NCBI GenBank assembly: GCA_905221605.1
Contig: CAJNDS010000113.1
Span: forward strand, 334,174 to 398,173
Length of the DNA stretch: 64,000 nucleotides
Direction of reading: 5' to 3'
Source: Symbiodinium natans
Lineage: Eukaryota > Sar > Dinophyceae > Suessiales > Symbiodiniaceae
The position numbers and the translations under genes are program-made. Below, piece by piece: positions 27,950 to 37,292 of this stretch; position 1 is the stretch's first letter, and each line of letters opens with the position of its first letter. A model generated the notes under the pieces. It was given only the letters and a program-made list of their open reading frames with translations, had not been told where the DNA came from and did no database searches.

Positions 27950-28036
27950 AATGAAACAGGGCGCTCTCTTTGGTTCAAAGGGGCTTATCAGGGCCAACAA
28001 AAGTGAATAAGAAACCTACTCTGGATCCTAGTGATT
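27950..28036. mobile_element. Family III element
   Basis: CCTAGGAATGAAACAGGGCG .. TTATCAGGGCC .. AAACCTACTCTGGATCCTAG, no telomere insert. Confidence 0.6.
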
Positions 28037-28205
28037 GTATCGAAGACCTATTGTAACTCCCCTATGTCCCCAGCACGAACCAAGAAGAAACATTTCTCTC
28101 TCTGCACGGCCCCCCCTCCCCCAAAAAAACAAAAAAACATAAAAAGAAGAGGTGATTCTAGAGTCACTGGTTTCATGTAGGTTCAGAGTCACGGTGAAGA
28201 ACTTC

Positions 28206-28405
28206 AAGCCCAGGGTTTGGGCTTTAGGCTTTAGGCTTTAGGCTTGAGGCTTAAGGCTTAAGGCTTAAGGCTTGAGGCTTGAGGCTTGAGGCTTTAGGCT
28301 TTAGGCTTTAGGCTTTAGGCTTTAGGCTTTAGGCTTAAGGCTTTAGGCTTTAGGCTTTAGGCTTCACGCTTTAGGCTTTAGGCTTTAGGCTTCAGGCTTT
28401 GGGGT
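28206..28405. repeat. TTTAGGC variant telomere array
   Basis: About 27 copies of TTTAGGC (with TTGAGGC and TTAAGGC variants), a near-homogeneous single-base variant of the telomere unit. Confidence 0.95.
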
Positions 28406-28429
28406 TTAGGGTTTAGGCTTGAAGCCATG

Positions 28430-28522
28430 TAAACGCGAACTGCGGATGTGCAAAATCGGCCCTGGCCTCGTCGATCTTGCCGCATTTTGAGAACTTTTCC
28501 CGGATCTCCTCAACCCGAGTCC
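28430..28522 (-). CDS. RRM gene 2, exon with helix 1
   Basis: After a T-rich acceptor (TTTTTTTTTTAG) the minus strand reads TRVEEIREKFSKCGKIDEAR then ADFAHPQFAF. VEEIREKFSKCGKIDEAR is a canonical RRM helix 1 and strand 2, upstream of the RNP1 exon at 26188. Together they define a second RRM protein. Confidence 0.7.
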
Positions 28523-29254
28523 CTAAAAAAAAACCCTAAAGCCCAAAAACCCCGGATTCCAAAAAGAAGGAAATGGTTCTCAAAACCCTCACCACCGTGA
28601 AAAATCCAAATGTCGAAGACGTAAAACCCCTAGGTTTAGGGTTTAGGGTTTTGGCTTTAGGGCTTGGGGTGTAGGCGGCCAGGCGGGGGGGAGGGGGGGG
28701 AATGAGGGTGAGGGGTTTAGAGTTTAAGGCCAACGGTTTTAGGAGGTATGGTCTAGTCTACAGGCGTGAGGGGTTTAGGGTGTATGGTCTCGAAGGCTGC
28801 GTGCCGCGTCCTCAAGAAAAGAGGAATTCCCCTAAACCCTAAACCTTAAACCCGAAACCCTAAACCCTAAACCCCAAACCCCAGGCCCTTCTCTGGGGGT
28901 TTTCAGGCTTCGTCTTGTGGCAACCTTGCGCCTTACAAGAAGGGTTTAGGGTTTAGGGTTTAGGGCTAAGAATTTCTTCGCGACCCTAAACCCTTAACCC
29001 TAAATCACGACTGGGATCCTTAATCAAAAACTGAAAGCACTTCCAGGATAGTGGAAGATGTTGGCTGAAGGACATCAAGGCCGGAGTAGGTTTTAGGGTT
29101 TAGGGTGTAGGGTTTGCTTGCAGCCTTCCCTTACGCACGGGTTTGGGGCTTCGGGTTTCGGGCTTAGGGTTGCCCCAAAAGTCTGATATCGCGTGGGCAT
29201 TGAGCAAAACGCCTAGAGCTTCAGGCCTATCACTATTACCATTTCCATTGCAAC

Positions 29255-29325
29255 TACCATTACTATTACTGTTACTACTACTATTACTATTACTATTTTA
29301 TTCCTATTACGATTACTATTACAAT
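29255..29325. repeat. ACT/ATT trinucleotide microsatellite
   Basis: TACTATTACTGTTACTACTA.. tract between plus-strand open sequence and the exon at 29359. Confidence 0.85.
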
Positions 29326-29358
29326 TGCTAAACACTCAAACTAAACAAATTCCCTCAG

Positions 29359-29421
29359 GGTGGTTCTTCTGGTTTGTCCAGTTGGGGTCTGGAAGATGAG
29401 TGCTGTGGTAGAATGCGAAGG
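29359..29421 (+). CDS. Exon, unrecognised
   Basis: The acceptor AATTCCCTCAG is followed by GGSSGLSSWGLEDECCGRMR. Confidence 0.4.
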
Positions 29422-29442
29422 GTTCAGGGCTTAGGGTCTTGC

Positions 29443-29563
29443 TAGCCCAGTAATCGTTTTCTAGTAAGGGCACCCTTTTGGGTTGGCTACTTTATAAGGG
29501 AACCCATACCCAAAAAAAATGAACCCTAAACCCTAAACCCTAAACCCTGCACCAGTGGGCTAC
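29443..29563 (-). mobile_element. Family II introner with telomere insert
   Basis: On the minus strand it runs GTAGCCCACTGGTGC .. TACTGGGCTAG. A four-unit CCCTAAA array lies within the right arm on the plus strand. Confidence 0.65.
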
Positions 29564-29654
29564 CCAAAGGTCAACGGCTTGCTTTGCACGGCGGTGTCCT
29601 CGGTTGTGACATCGGTTGGCAGAGAACCGACCTTAGGCAACGAGTCACCCAGGT
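29564..29654 (-). CDS. Exon ending in a family II introner
   Basis: The acceptor AGCCAATCATAG is followed by LGDSLPKVGSLPTDVTTEDT then AVQSKPLTFG, donor TTTGG|GTAGCC, the first bases of the introner. Acidic/Thr-rich linker-like. Possibly the 5' part of RRM gene 2. Confidence 0.55.
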
Positions 29655-29856
29655 CTATGATTGGCTTATAAGAACGCCCCCCCCCCCCCAATAGAAAATC
29701 GTCTTCCTTCTAGTTAAGGGCAAGATTGGGATTACTATTTTTTATGGTTATTTTGAGGTCTTAAGCAACTAGCAGAGGAATGAAGAGGGCACCTTTCGGT
29801 TGGTTCAAATGGAAATTAACGGAGCCCAACAGGCTAGGGTTCAAGGTTTCCCGAAG

Positions 29857-29956
29857 GGTCCATGTACTTTAAGTAGACGTCTAGGCCCTAAAGCTACTAA
29901 ATGGTAACCCCTTTTTAAGGCCCAAGTGCATACTACACAGGTACATGGACCCTTAG
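29857..29956. mobile_element. Family VII inverted-repeat element
   Basis: GTCCATGTACTTTAAGTAG .. GTACATGGACCCTTAG; starts GT and ends AG in intron register. Related copies at 46088-46188 and 63649-63730. Confidence 0.65.
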
Positions 29957-30536
29957 GGTTTGGGGTTTAGGGCTTGGGAATTTACTAGATGAAACGCTCA
30001 TTACGAAGCAGGGCACCTTTCCTGACCAAGTGGTACTGTGGGATTACAGGCGAACCTAGCCCAAACAAAAAAAGAAGAATAAGGGGCCTGGGTAGCAGCT
30101 AAGTAGAAGCCCTAAACCCTAACTTCTAAACCCTATAAGCCCTCAGCCCTCAACCCTTGCTTCTAAAACCATGTAGACCCTACAGGGTTTAGGGTTTAGG
30201 GTTTAGGGTTTAGGGTTTAGGGTTTAGGGTTCAAGGTTCAGGGTTTAGGGTTAGAACCTAATACTCCACTCTCAGGTGCGGCTAGACCATGATCCTGCCC
30301 CCAAAAACCTAAACGTTACGTTCCTAAGCCCTAACAGGCTCCGCCTTATGTAAAACCCTGAACCCTAAACCGTAAGCTCAAGGGAAGGGAAGGGGGGCGG
30401 GGGGAGCAGGAGGAGGAAACCTTAAAGCCCCGAAACCCCAAAACCCAAAACCCCATGCCCTAAAACCAACCCACAACCACACCACGCAAGGAAACCTAAA
30501 CCCTGAACCCTGAACCCTAAACCCTAAACCCTAACC

Positions 30537-30821
30537 CCCAAGACCATTGATAAACGCGGGCGGGGGTTGATCCATGGAGGTGACCACAGACCTGGGTAGC
30601 CCAGTAACCATCTATTAATCAGGGCACCCTTTTTGGGTTTTAGGGCTTTTTTGGGTTTTAGGGCTTAGGGTAAACTTTATAAGGGAGCCTTGAAAGAAAC
30701 AAAAAAAGGGGAAAAGGGGTACCATTGAGCTACCAAGATATGGCTTGAGGATTTTAATGCTGCTTCAAATCTTATCTGGAACCCATATGTGCAGCTTGTT
30801 AAAGCGACTTGAGGCTCCAGA
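30537..30821 (-). CDS. Two exons joined across a family II introner
   Basis: Exon 30821-30734 (acceptor ACCCTAAG) reads LEPQVALTSCTYGFQIRFEA then ALKSSSHIL. Exon 30591 to about 30537 continues in phase 0 as VCGHLHGSTPARVYQWSW. The GT-AG intron 30592-30733 is exactly a family II element. The peptide looks globular. A further minus exon may lie at 30937-30872 (KTYMRRDPMPSLVPRIPLLS). Confidence 0.6.
30592..30733 (-). mobile_element. Family II introner
   Basis: On the minus strand GTAGCTCAATGGTACC .. GGTTACTGGGCTACCCAG. Contains degenerate telomere units (30636-30670) near the middle. Confidence 0.75.
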
Positions 30822-30981
30822 CTTAGGGTTTAGGGTTTAGGCTTTAGGGTTTAGGGTTTAGGGTTTAGGGTTTAGGACAGCAGGGGGATTCTAGGAACTA
30901 GGCTCGGCATTGGGTCACGTCGCATGTAGGTTTTCAGGCCTTAGGGTGTAGTGTAGGGCTTAGGGTCCGCCTAAACAAACC

Positions 30982-31359
30982 CTAACCCGTAAACCGCCGG
31001 GTAGAAGGACTACAATGTAGGTGGTCCGCCGCACACATCAAACGGAGCTTGACAATGGTTTCGAAGATGACGTCTGGCCACCGTTGCGTATCCATAGAGC
31101 CGTGCCGCGCCTTGCGGCTCCGCCAATTCTCCCGCAGAGTTGCCTTGAGTCGAGCAAACACATGCGTGTCGCGCGGCTGAAGGAACCGGGTCATGCGGGC
31201 CGGAATGTAGGGCAGTCGTAACCCAAGCTTGTGCGCAAGCATGTAGAATGTAGTGTCTATGTGGTACGGGGCGCAGTCCAAGATCAGGATGACATAGCAC
31301 TTCGGAAGCAGGTGGCCCAAGCACTTTGCCAGCAGACGAATGAAACGTGACGGAAGCAC
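30982..31359 (-). CDS. DDE transposase exon, pogo/Tigger (DDE_1) type
   Basis: One long exon of about 125 codons on the minus strand, entered after TTTCAG (first codon GTG, so not a start). Near residue 28 LDCAPYH matches the second catalytic Asp region of DDE_1 transposases (LDNAPxH), and about 36 residues on, YIPARMTRFLQPRDTHVF matches IPPNTTSxxQPLDQGV with the third catalytic Asp in QPRD. The first Asp would lie in an upstream exon. These enzymes cut and paste Tc1/mariner-pogo DNA transposons. Both visible acidic residues are intact, yet the exon is flanked by telomere repeat and probably spliced, so it may be domesticated. Confidence 0.7.
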   Translation of the reverse strand: MLPSRFIRLLAKCLGHLLPKCYVILILDCAPYHIDTTFYMLAHKLGLRLPYIPARMTRFLQPRDTHVFARLKATLRENWRSRKARHGSMDTQRWPDVIFETIVKLRLMCAADHLHCSPSTRRFTG

Positions 31360-31445
31360 CTGAAACCTTACACCCTGAACAGTTTAGGGTTTAGGGTTGA
31401 GGGTTTCGGGTTTAGGGCTTAGGTTTCCGGTTTAGGGTTTAGGGT

Positions 31446-31697
31446 TGCCCAACCCTTCATCGTGCAGCAAGCATGTACCGAGCGAGCCGCCCAAAGCGAT
31501 TTTTGCTCTTCACTCATGGCACCAGAAGGTGAGAAGGGAAGTATTACCTTAAACTACTAATAACTTAAGAGAAACTCCATAGTTTGTTTGTCCTTTTGGG
31601 GTTCTTAAGCAAATAGTAGCAAATCTCCCTAACCAAAACAGCTTCCGAGTGCTGAGTTGAGGTGACGATCTTGGCAGATTCGAAAACCCCCAAAGTC
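31446..31697 (-). CDS. Two exon islands around a family XI element
   Basis: 31697-31634 (acceptor TCCTTGCAG) reads FGGFRICQDRHLNSALGSCF and stops at a GT within the element. 31536-31446 reads MSEEQKSLWAARSVHACCTM then KGW. Joining across 31555-31633 by GT-AG gives GNTSLLTFWCHE and a stop, in a different frame from the MSEEQ reading, so they may belong to different genes. Confidence 0.4.
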
Positions 31698-31762
31698 CTG
31701 CAAGCCCTAATTCCTAAAGCCTAAACCCTAAACCCCAAACCCTAAGCCCTAAAACCTGAACC

Positions 31763-32015
31763 CGGGATGGGCTTCTCAAGGCTACATGAGGACCCCAAAT
31801 GGGATGGCAGTCTGAAATTGGGAGAAGGTCGGAACTCAAAGCTTTAACACCCCAAGCCCTAAAACCTAAACGCCAAGTATATGGGGACCCGAATTCATAG
31901 GGGCGGGCTCTCATTCTTAACAAAAACCAAGACCCTTGAAAAGAAAAGGCCCTGATGGCGAGGCGCGAGCGCGAGTGGCAAAGAATGGCAACGCAGTACT
32001 GTGGCACGTTTCACG
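31763..32015 (+). CDS. Two plus-strand exon islands
   Basis: 31763-31844 reads GFSRLHEDPKWDGSLKLGEG then RNSKL and TAA. 31930-32015 reads KRKGPDGEARARVAKNGNAV then LWHVSR. Minus frames are also open in the first island (SPISDCHPIWGPHVALRS after a good acceptor). Confidence 0.4.
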
Positions 32016-32329
32016 GGTTCCCCTACTACCTACCCTCTTTAGGTTTCCCCCCCTTATATTTGCCCTTAATTACGCTTCAGCCCTAAACAAAATCCCTAAA
32101 CCCGAAACCCTAAACTCTAAACCCGCAAGCCAACTAGCCAACTCCGTTTAGGGTTAAGGGCTTTTGGGGGTCTGGGGCGTCTGAAACCACGGAGTCCAGA
32201 AGACTTACGGGGTTTAGGGTTTAGGGTTTAGGGTTTAGGGTTTAGGGTTTAGGGTTTAGGGTTTAGGGGAAGCCCAAGACCCGAAACACAATACTTTAGG
32301 GTTTGGGGTCTAGGGCTAGGGTCTCCCAG

Positions 32330-32430
32330 CCCATCGAGCTGTTAACAGGCCATGAACCAAGGCCTGGTTTCCACCGTACAGTAACCTGTAACCTCTTTCA
32401 AGGGACCCCACACCCCAAGCTTCCCCAGGG
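32330..32430 (+). CDS. Exon, unrecognised
   Basis: The acceptor GGTCTCCCAG is followed by PIELLTGHEPRPGFHRTVTC then NLFQGTPHPKLPQ. PIELLTGHEP recalls the P-x-ELLTGR-x-P segment of copia-type integrases, but that is too short to rely on. Confidence 0.45.
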
Positions 32431-32479
32431 TTTCGGGTTTGGGGTTTAGGGTTTGGGGTCCAGGGCTAAAGGAGGGACC

Positions 32480-32625
32480 CTTTTCAGGGACCTTAGGGGT
32501 TATTCAGGGGTTATTGATGGGGCTACTTAGGTATATAGGAACTAGATAAGGTATGTGTAGGGGTTTTTTCGTGGAATAAGATTAAGGGTCCCTTCTTGGG
32601 GTCCTTCCTTCTTACCCCTTCACTA
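32480..32625. mobile_element. Family VIII inverted-repeat element
   Basis: AAGGAGGGACCCTTTT .. GGCTACTTAGGTATATAGGA .. GGGTCCCTTCTTGGGGTCC; related copies at 5870-5950 and 50890-51190. Confidence 0.55.
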
Positions 32626-32758
32626 TGGGACCACACTTGTTTGGGTTGTTTACTTTACAGAGTTTAAGGTTTAGGGTTTAGGGTTTAGGGTTTAGGGTTT
32701 GGGGGTTTAGAGAACCTTGAAACAAAACAAGGGAAAACAGCATCACTGGGCTGCCGAG

Positions 32759-32888
32759 AAGAAAAAGAAGAGGAAGCAACCCATCCTTTGCTTCGTGGTG
32801 GTTTACAAGACCTTCGTAAAGAGGAAAAAGGGCAACGAATGGGAATCCCAGCCCATTTGCCTAAACCCGGACTACACCCATCACCCTA
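32759..32888 (+). CDS. Lysine-rich exon behind a family II element
   Basis: The element's right end (CACTGGGCTGCCGAG) serves as acceptor. The exon reads KKKKRKQPILCFVVVYKTFV then KRKKGNEWESQPICLNPDYT. A basic N-terminal patch resembles a nuclear-localisation signal. It ends at a long C-rich telomere array. Confidence 0.55.
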
Positions 32889-32889
32889 A

Positions 32890-32970
32890 GCCCGAAACCC
32901 TAAACCCTAAACCCTAAACCCTAAACCCTAAACCCTAAACCCTAAACCCTAAACCCTAAACCCTAAACCC
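32890..32970. repeat. C-rich telomere array
   Basis: Eleven CCCTAAA units. Confidence 0.95.
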
Positions 32971-33021
32971 TGTCACGTCGCATGGCTTTTTGCCATCCAC
33001 GCTCGTGCGCGGCTGCACCGT

Positions 33022-33232
33022 AGGGTAGTTACATGGTCCCGTAGTATGGGCTCTTAAAAGGGTATCCCCGTATATACCCCCCTTACATACCCTGTACAAA
33101 TTAAGGGTTTTAGGGTTTAGGGTTTAGGGACACCCCTTATATACCCTATACAAATTAGGGGCCATACATCAGAACCCTTAAAAGGAGGTTAGGGACCATA
33201 TTCAGGGCCCATGTAACTACCCTTTTTACCTA
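33022..33232. mobile_element. Family VI element with telomere insert between duplicated segments
   Basis: Ends GTAGTTACATGGTCCC and GGGCCCATGTAACTACCC. A three-unit telomere insert (about 33108-33130) lies between two copies of a roughly 28-bp stretch (33078-33107 and 33133-33160; CCCCTTAYATACCCTRTACA). The copy at 14393-14535 has a single version. Confidence 0.75.
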
Positions 33233-33365
33233 CGTCTCAAGCCAGGCCTAGGGCTTTCCTTCAGGCTCTCCGGGCTCATCTTGTAAGGTTTTTGTGAACT
33301 CTAAACCCTAAACCCTAAACCCTAAACCCTAAACCCTAAACCCTAAACCCCAGTTATAAGGTTCT

Positions 33366-33650
33366 TGGGGCTACGTTGCGCCTAAGGGGAAGAGGTTTGG
33401 TTCATCCTCGCGCTTAAGTTTCTTGCCCTTGTGAAACATAAGTCTAGGATGGCCCTCCGGAAAAACACTTTGCTTTGGAGCAGACCCTGCAAAAAAGTAT
33501 ATACTTTTTAGGTAGAAGTAGCGATAATAGGAACCCAGAACCAAAACAAGTATTAGAGTAGAGTACTCCAAGACCCAGAACATCCTAAGTATGATCCTAT
33601 TGAGCCCAACTTTCGGGGAAATGCAAAACATCCCACAAGGGCACCCTGAA
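33366..33650 (-). CDS. Two exons in phase around a family IX introner
   Basis: Exon from about 33650 (acceptor GTTTCAG) to 33575 and exon 33472 to about 33366 stay open in two frames after removing 33473-33574. One reads LNRIILRMFW|QSVFPEGHPR then LMFHKGKKLKREDEPNLF; the other GSYLGCSG|KVFFRRAILD then LCFTRARNLSARMNQTSS. Frame unresolved, strand and junction well supported. Confidence 0.5.
33473..33574 (-). mobile_element. Family IX introner, 102 nt
   Basis: On the minus strand GTCTTGGAGTACTCTAC .. GGTCTGCTCCAAAG, inverted ends including GT and AG. No telomere repeat inside. Related copies at 8430-8535 and 56827-56920. Confidence 0.7.
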
Positions 33651-33766
33651 ACACGAAACCCCAAATCCTGAATCCGATGAGGGAAGATAAAAAATGCCAA
33701 ACCCTAAACCCTAAACCCTAAACCCTAAACCCTAAACCCTAGGGCCCTACCCAGTCATGCTTTCAG

Positions 33767-33847
33767 TGTAGTTTTGGTCTCGCCCCAAACCTCTTCTTCC
33801 CCGAACGAGCTCCGATAAAAGACAAGGGCTGCTTAGCAAATAGAGCT
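33767..33847 (+). CDS. Exon, unrecognised
   Basis: The acceptor CATGCTTTCAG is followed by CSFGLAPNLFFPERAPIKDK then GCLANRAS. Confidence 0.5.
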
Positions 33848-33959
33848 TCGGGTTTAGGGTTTAGGGTTTAGGGTTTAGGGGGGTTTAGGTTGAGGGTTTA
33901 GTGCCCCTACATCCCTAGATGTAGCACTATTCTACATCAGGAAGCTCATGTATACATAC

Positions 33960-34010
33960 TTACATATATATATATATACATAAATATATATATATATATA
34001 TATATATAAG
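33960..34010. repeat. TA microsatellite
   Basis: Alternating TA tract interrupted by CATAAA. Confidence 0.9.
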
Positions 34011-34104
34011 ACTGTGATAGGGTGGGGCCTGTATCCAAGATTTAGGTTCTCGGCGCTACCGTTCGATACGCTCCCTCTTGAAGTCCGGGATTGTTCGACG
34101 AATT

Positions 34105-34190
34105 CGCTACTCGCCGCCGTCTGCTTTGTCGACTTCTTCTTTGTCGTCGACTTCTTCTTCATCGAACTCGTCATCCTCATCATACCTTGG
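34105..34190 (-). CDS. Acidic exon
   Basis: The minus strand reads PRYDEDDEFDEEEVDDKEEV then DKADGGE. A highly acidic tail of the histone-chaperone or nucleolar type; a basic frame (MKKKSTTKKKSTKQTA) overlaps it. Low complexity, so no function assigned. Confidence 0.4.
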
Positions 34191-34478
34191 TTTAGGCTTT
34201 AGGGCTTAGGGTTTGGGGTTTGGGGTTTGGGGTTTAGGGTTTAGGGTTTGAGGTTTAGGGTTTAGGGTTTAGGGTTTAGGGTTTAGGGGTTAGGCAAGGC
34301 AACCCCTGCCATGAGAATATTCACTTTGTAGATACATGGGGGGGGGGGGGGGGCTTCCGAAAGTAGGGGTCCCTCTTGTATGCCCCAGAAGACTATATGA
34401 TCCTTTTATAAAGGAACCGCCCTCTTCTAATTCTACCCCAGAAGACTATAATGATCCCTTAAAAGGAACCGCCTACAG

Positions 34479-34549
34479 GGGGCAGCCCTGTTTGCGGGAA
34501 CCTCCACATGGGTGTTGCTTGCTGTGGGTTACTGCACTGGAATAATAAA
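34479..34549 (+). CDS. Putative transmembrane exon
   Basis: The acceptor CCGCCTACAG is followed by GAALFAGTSTWVLLAVGYCT then GIIN, a hydrophobic stretch long enough to cross a membrane. Upstream, 34381-34470 holds a tandem pair of a 50-bp sequence (CCCCAGAAGACTATA..). Confidence 0.45.
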
Positions 34550-34634
34550 CCCTGAACCCTGAACCCTGAACCCTGAACCCTAAACCCTAAACCCTAAACC
34601 CTAAACCCTAAACCCTAAACCCTAAACCCCCAAC

Positions 34635-34738
34635 CCCAACATCAATCCAGGGTACCCCTCATCCTCCACCTGCAAAGACTGGTCCAGGGCCAGGTCCTTC
34701 TCGTCAGAGGGGGGCCCGCCTTCGCAGCACAATTTCAG
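34635..34738 (-). CDS. Acidic exon, unrecognised
   Basis: The minus strand reads LCCEGGPPSDEKDLALDQSL then QVEDEGYPGLML. A possible donor is CAG|GTGGAG in the middle. Strong codon pattern. Confidence 0.55.
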
Positions 34739-34861
34739 GGTTTAGGGTTAGAACCCCTGAACCCTAAACCCTAAACCCCAAACCCCAAACCCCAAACCCT
34801 AAACCCTAAACCCTAAACCCTAAACCCTAAACCCTATGCTGCCAATTTTTTGGCCCGGTAG

Positions 34862-34930
34862 GCCCCTCTCGAATTCACCGTTCTGGGAGCCGAGAACCAC
34901 ACAATGAAAGGACTCGGGCCTTCGTACATT
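34862..34930 (+). CDS. Exon with in-frame stop
   Basis: The acceptor GCCCGGTAG is followed by APLEFTVLGAENHTMKGLGP then SYI and TGA. Confidence 0.5.
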
Positions 34931-35267
34931 TGAAAACTTTAGGTCTGGGCAGGGTCCAGGATCTGGGACGTAGGGTTTAGTGTTTAGGGTTTCGGGTTTC
35001 GGGCTTAGGGTGTAGGGTTTAGGGCAGAGGCCCCGTAAATGTACACTTCAGCGGGGGAAGAAGTGGCACCAGGGGTTTGGGGCTGAGTGTCCGGCATGTT
35101 CTTTCGTACATGCTCTTTTGATAACAAAAGTTCAGTGGGCGATTTAGAGTTAGGGTGTAGGGTTTGCATCAGCCTGCTACGACATGGGGAAGCGAAAGCA
35201 AAGGGTTCAGGGTTTCGGGTGTGCAGAGATGGGGTTTGGGATTTCGAGCTTAGGGTTTAGGGTTTGG

Positions 35268-35884
35268 CGCCCAGCGCACTGGGTGGCCCACCGTTGGCCA
35301 ACTTGGACGTGACCTCAGGCTATTCGGTGTAGGGTTTAGGGATTAGAGTTTAGGGATTTAAGGGTCTGGGTAGCCCATTAACCCTACTCCAATAAGGGCA
35401 CCCTTTTTTTGGGGGGTTGGTTACTTTAGAAGGAAACCTTGAACCAAAACAAGGAGTGAACGGTACCACTGGGCTACCAAGAGAGTTTAGGGATTTGGGT
35501 TTTTTTCGGGCTTGGGGGTCGTTTGGGTGGCCCTAAACCCTAAACCCTAAACCCTAAACCCTGAACCCTGAACCCTACAACCCTAAAACCCAAAACCCTA
35601 AACGCTAAACCCTAAACCCTAAACCCTAAACCCTATACCCTAAGCCCTAAACTCTGCATGAGAGGTGTAGGTGTTGAGGCTTCACTGGCTGAGTCTATCC
35701 AGGACAGAAGACCAACCCGCGAGTTGAGGTTGGGTTTAGGCACACAGAAAGGGTTTAGGGTTTAGGGTTTAGGGTTTAGGGTTTAGAGTTGAGGGTGTAG
35801 GGTTTAGCGTTTAGGGTTTAGTGTAGGCTAGCTCGGGCGCTCGGGTGGAACTTCAGTCTAGGTAGTAGAGTTGCGTGCATTTTA
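35268..35884 (-). CDS. Cluster of three minus-strand exons
   Basis: 35884-35830 reads MHATLLPRLKFHPSARAS. 35732-35655 reads NLNSRVGLLSWIDSASEAST then PTPLMQ. 35318-35268 (acceptor GCCTGAG, GC donor) reads VTSKLANGGPPSALG. They may be consecutive exons of one gene; a family II element (35367-35484) lies in the last intron. Confidence 0.45.
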
Positions 35885-36246
35885 GGGTTTTTGGGCTTGC
35901 AGCAGTGAAAGGTTTAGGGTATAAGCTTTAAGGTTTGTAGCGGTTCGGCTGTAAGGTTTAGGGGGTACAGTGCTTTGGGGTCTAGGGCTATACCGCTTGA
36001 ACCTTAAAATCTGACTCCTGAAGTGCTATACGCTCTAAGCCTTAAACCCTAAAACCTTTACGGATGCCCAAGCCCGAAATGGGAACCCTGAACCCTAAAC
36101 CCACAGCCCGTGAGTGCTAAACCCCACCCAACCTCTCAACCCTAGACGAATGGTTCTGCACTGGCACCTTCGGGGTGTTTAGGGTTTAGGGTTTAGGGTT
36201 TTGCGGCTCAGCGTTTAGGGTGTTCGGGGTTTAGGATTTAGGGTTA

Positions 36247-36322
36247 GGCTTCAGTTCCAGTTGGGGCTTTCTCGGTGAGGCGCTTTCTGAGGCAACTTGT
36301 CGGGAACCATCTTCGACAGATG
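36247..36322 (-). CDS. Terminal exon of a minus-strand gene
   Basis: Reads HLSKMVPDKLPQKAPHRESP then NWN and TGA. Upstream exons may be 36911-36838 and 37040-36981. Confidence 0.5.
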
Positions 36323-36837
36323 TTTAAGGTTTAGGGTTTAGGGTTTGGGTCTTAGAGGGCTCCTTGGCATGAACATAAACACTAAGAAGACACAATTCCT
36401 AAAGGAACAACTCTAGTGTTTGGGTTGCTGTTACGGAAGACGAGTCCCGTTTCGGGTTGGGGGGCGGGTATCGAGGGTGAGGGGGTTCAGGTTTGGGGGT
36501 GTTGAGGAAGTGAAAGCAAGTTCCTACCGAACCCTAAACGCTAAACCCTAAACCCATCTAACCATCTAAAGCCTAAACCCTAAACCCTAAACCCTAAACC
36601 CTGTTCAACCTTCAAAAGCTCTAGCGTGCCTGCGCATGTCTAGAGCCCATCACCCCGCCGAGCCCGGACTAAGCCCCGACTCTGGAACACTGATTACGTA
36701 CACTACACCCTAAACCCTAAACCCTAAACCCTAAACACTAAACCCTAAACCCTAAACTCTAAACCCCAAACCCTAAACCCGAAACCCTAAACCCTGAACC
36801 CTGAACCCTAAACCCTGAACCCTCAACCCTGAACCCT

Positions 36838-37040
36838 GCAAGCAGAGCTGCCATGATCTTCATGCGCTCATCGCCAGGCTGCGGCAAGGGCTTTGCTTCT
36901 CCGCTTTCCTAAAACCCTAACCTAGGAATACACAGGGTGCTCTTTTTGGTTTCAAGTTCAAAGAGGGGCTTAGAAAGGAACCCGGACCCGAACAGTCCAG
37001 AAAAGGAGCGAGCTGTGCTGTTGATGAAAACTCTGCTGCT
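36838..37040 (-). CDS. Two minus-strand exons
   Basis: 37040-36981 reads GKSSRVFINSTARSFSGLFG. 36911-36838 reads ESGEAKPLPQPGDERMKIMA then ALLA. A family III-like element (36917-36975) separates them. A further exon-like piece at 36690-36610 (SVPESGLSPGSAG, MRRHARAFE) follows. Confidence 0.5.
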
Positions 37041-37043
37041 CTT

Positions 37044-37292
37044 CCCTAAACCCTAAACCCCTAAACCCCTAAACCCCTAAACCCCTAAACCCCTAAACCC
37101 CTAAACCCCTAAACCCCTAAACCCCTAAACCCCTAAACCCCTAAACACCTAAACCCCTAAACCCCTAAACCCCTAAACCCCTAAACCCCTAAACCCCTAA
37201 ACCCCTAAACCCCTAAACCCCTAAACCCCTAAACCCCTAAACCCCTAAACCCCTAAACCCCTAAACCCCTAAACCCCTAAACCCCTAAACCC
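37044..37292. repeat. Homogeneous 8-mer array (CCCCTAAA)
   Basis: About 30 near-identical CCCCTAAA units (one CACCTAAA), one C longer than the canonical telomere unit. Confidence 0.97.

Noticed and set aside
32330-32430. copia integrase fragment
   Set aside because: PIELLTGHEP is similar to a copia integrase segment, but no other retroelement motif is found in the neighbourhood.
37044-37292. CRISPR-like or coding repeat
   Set aside because: Pure 8-bp CCCCTAAA units with no spacers; a telomere variant.
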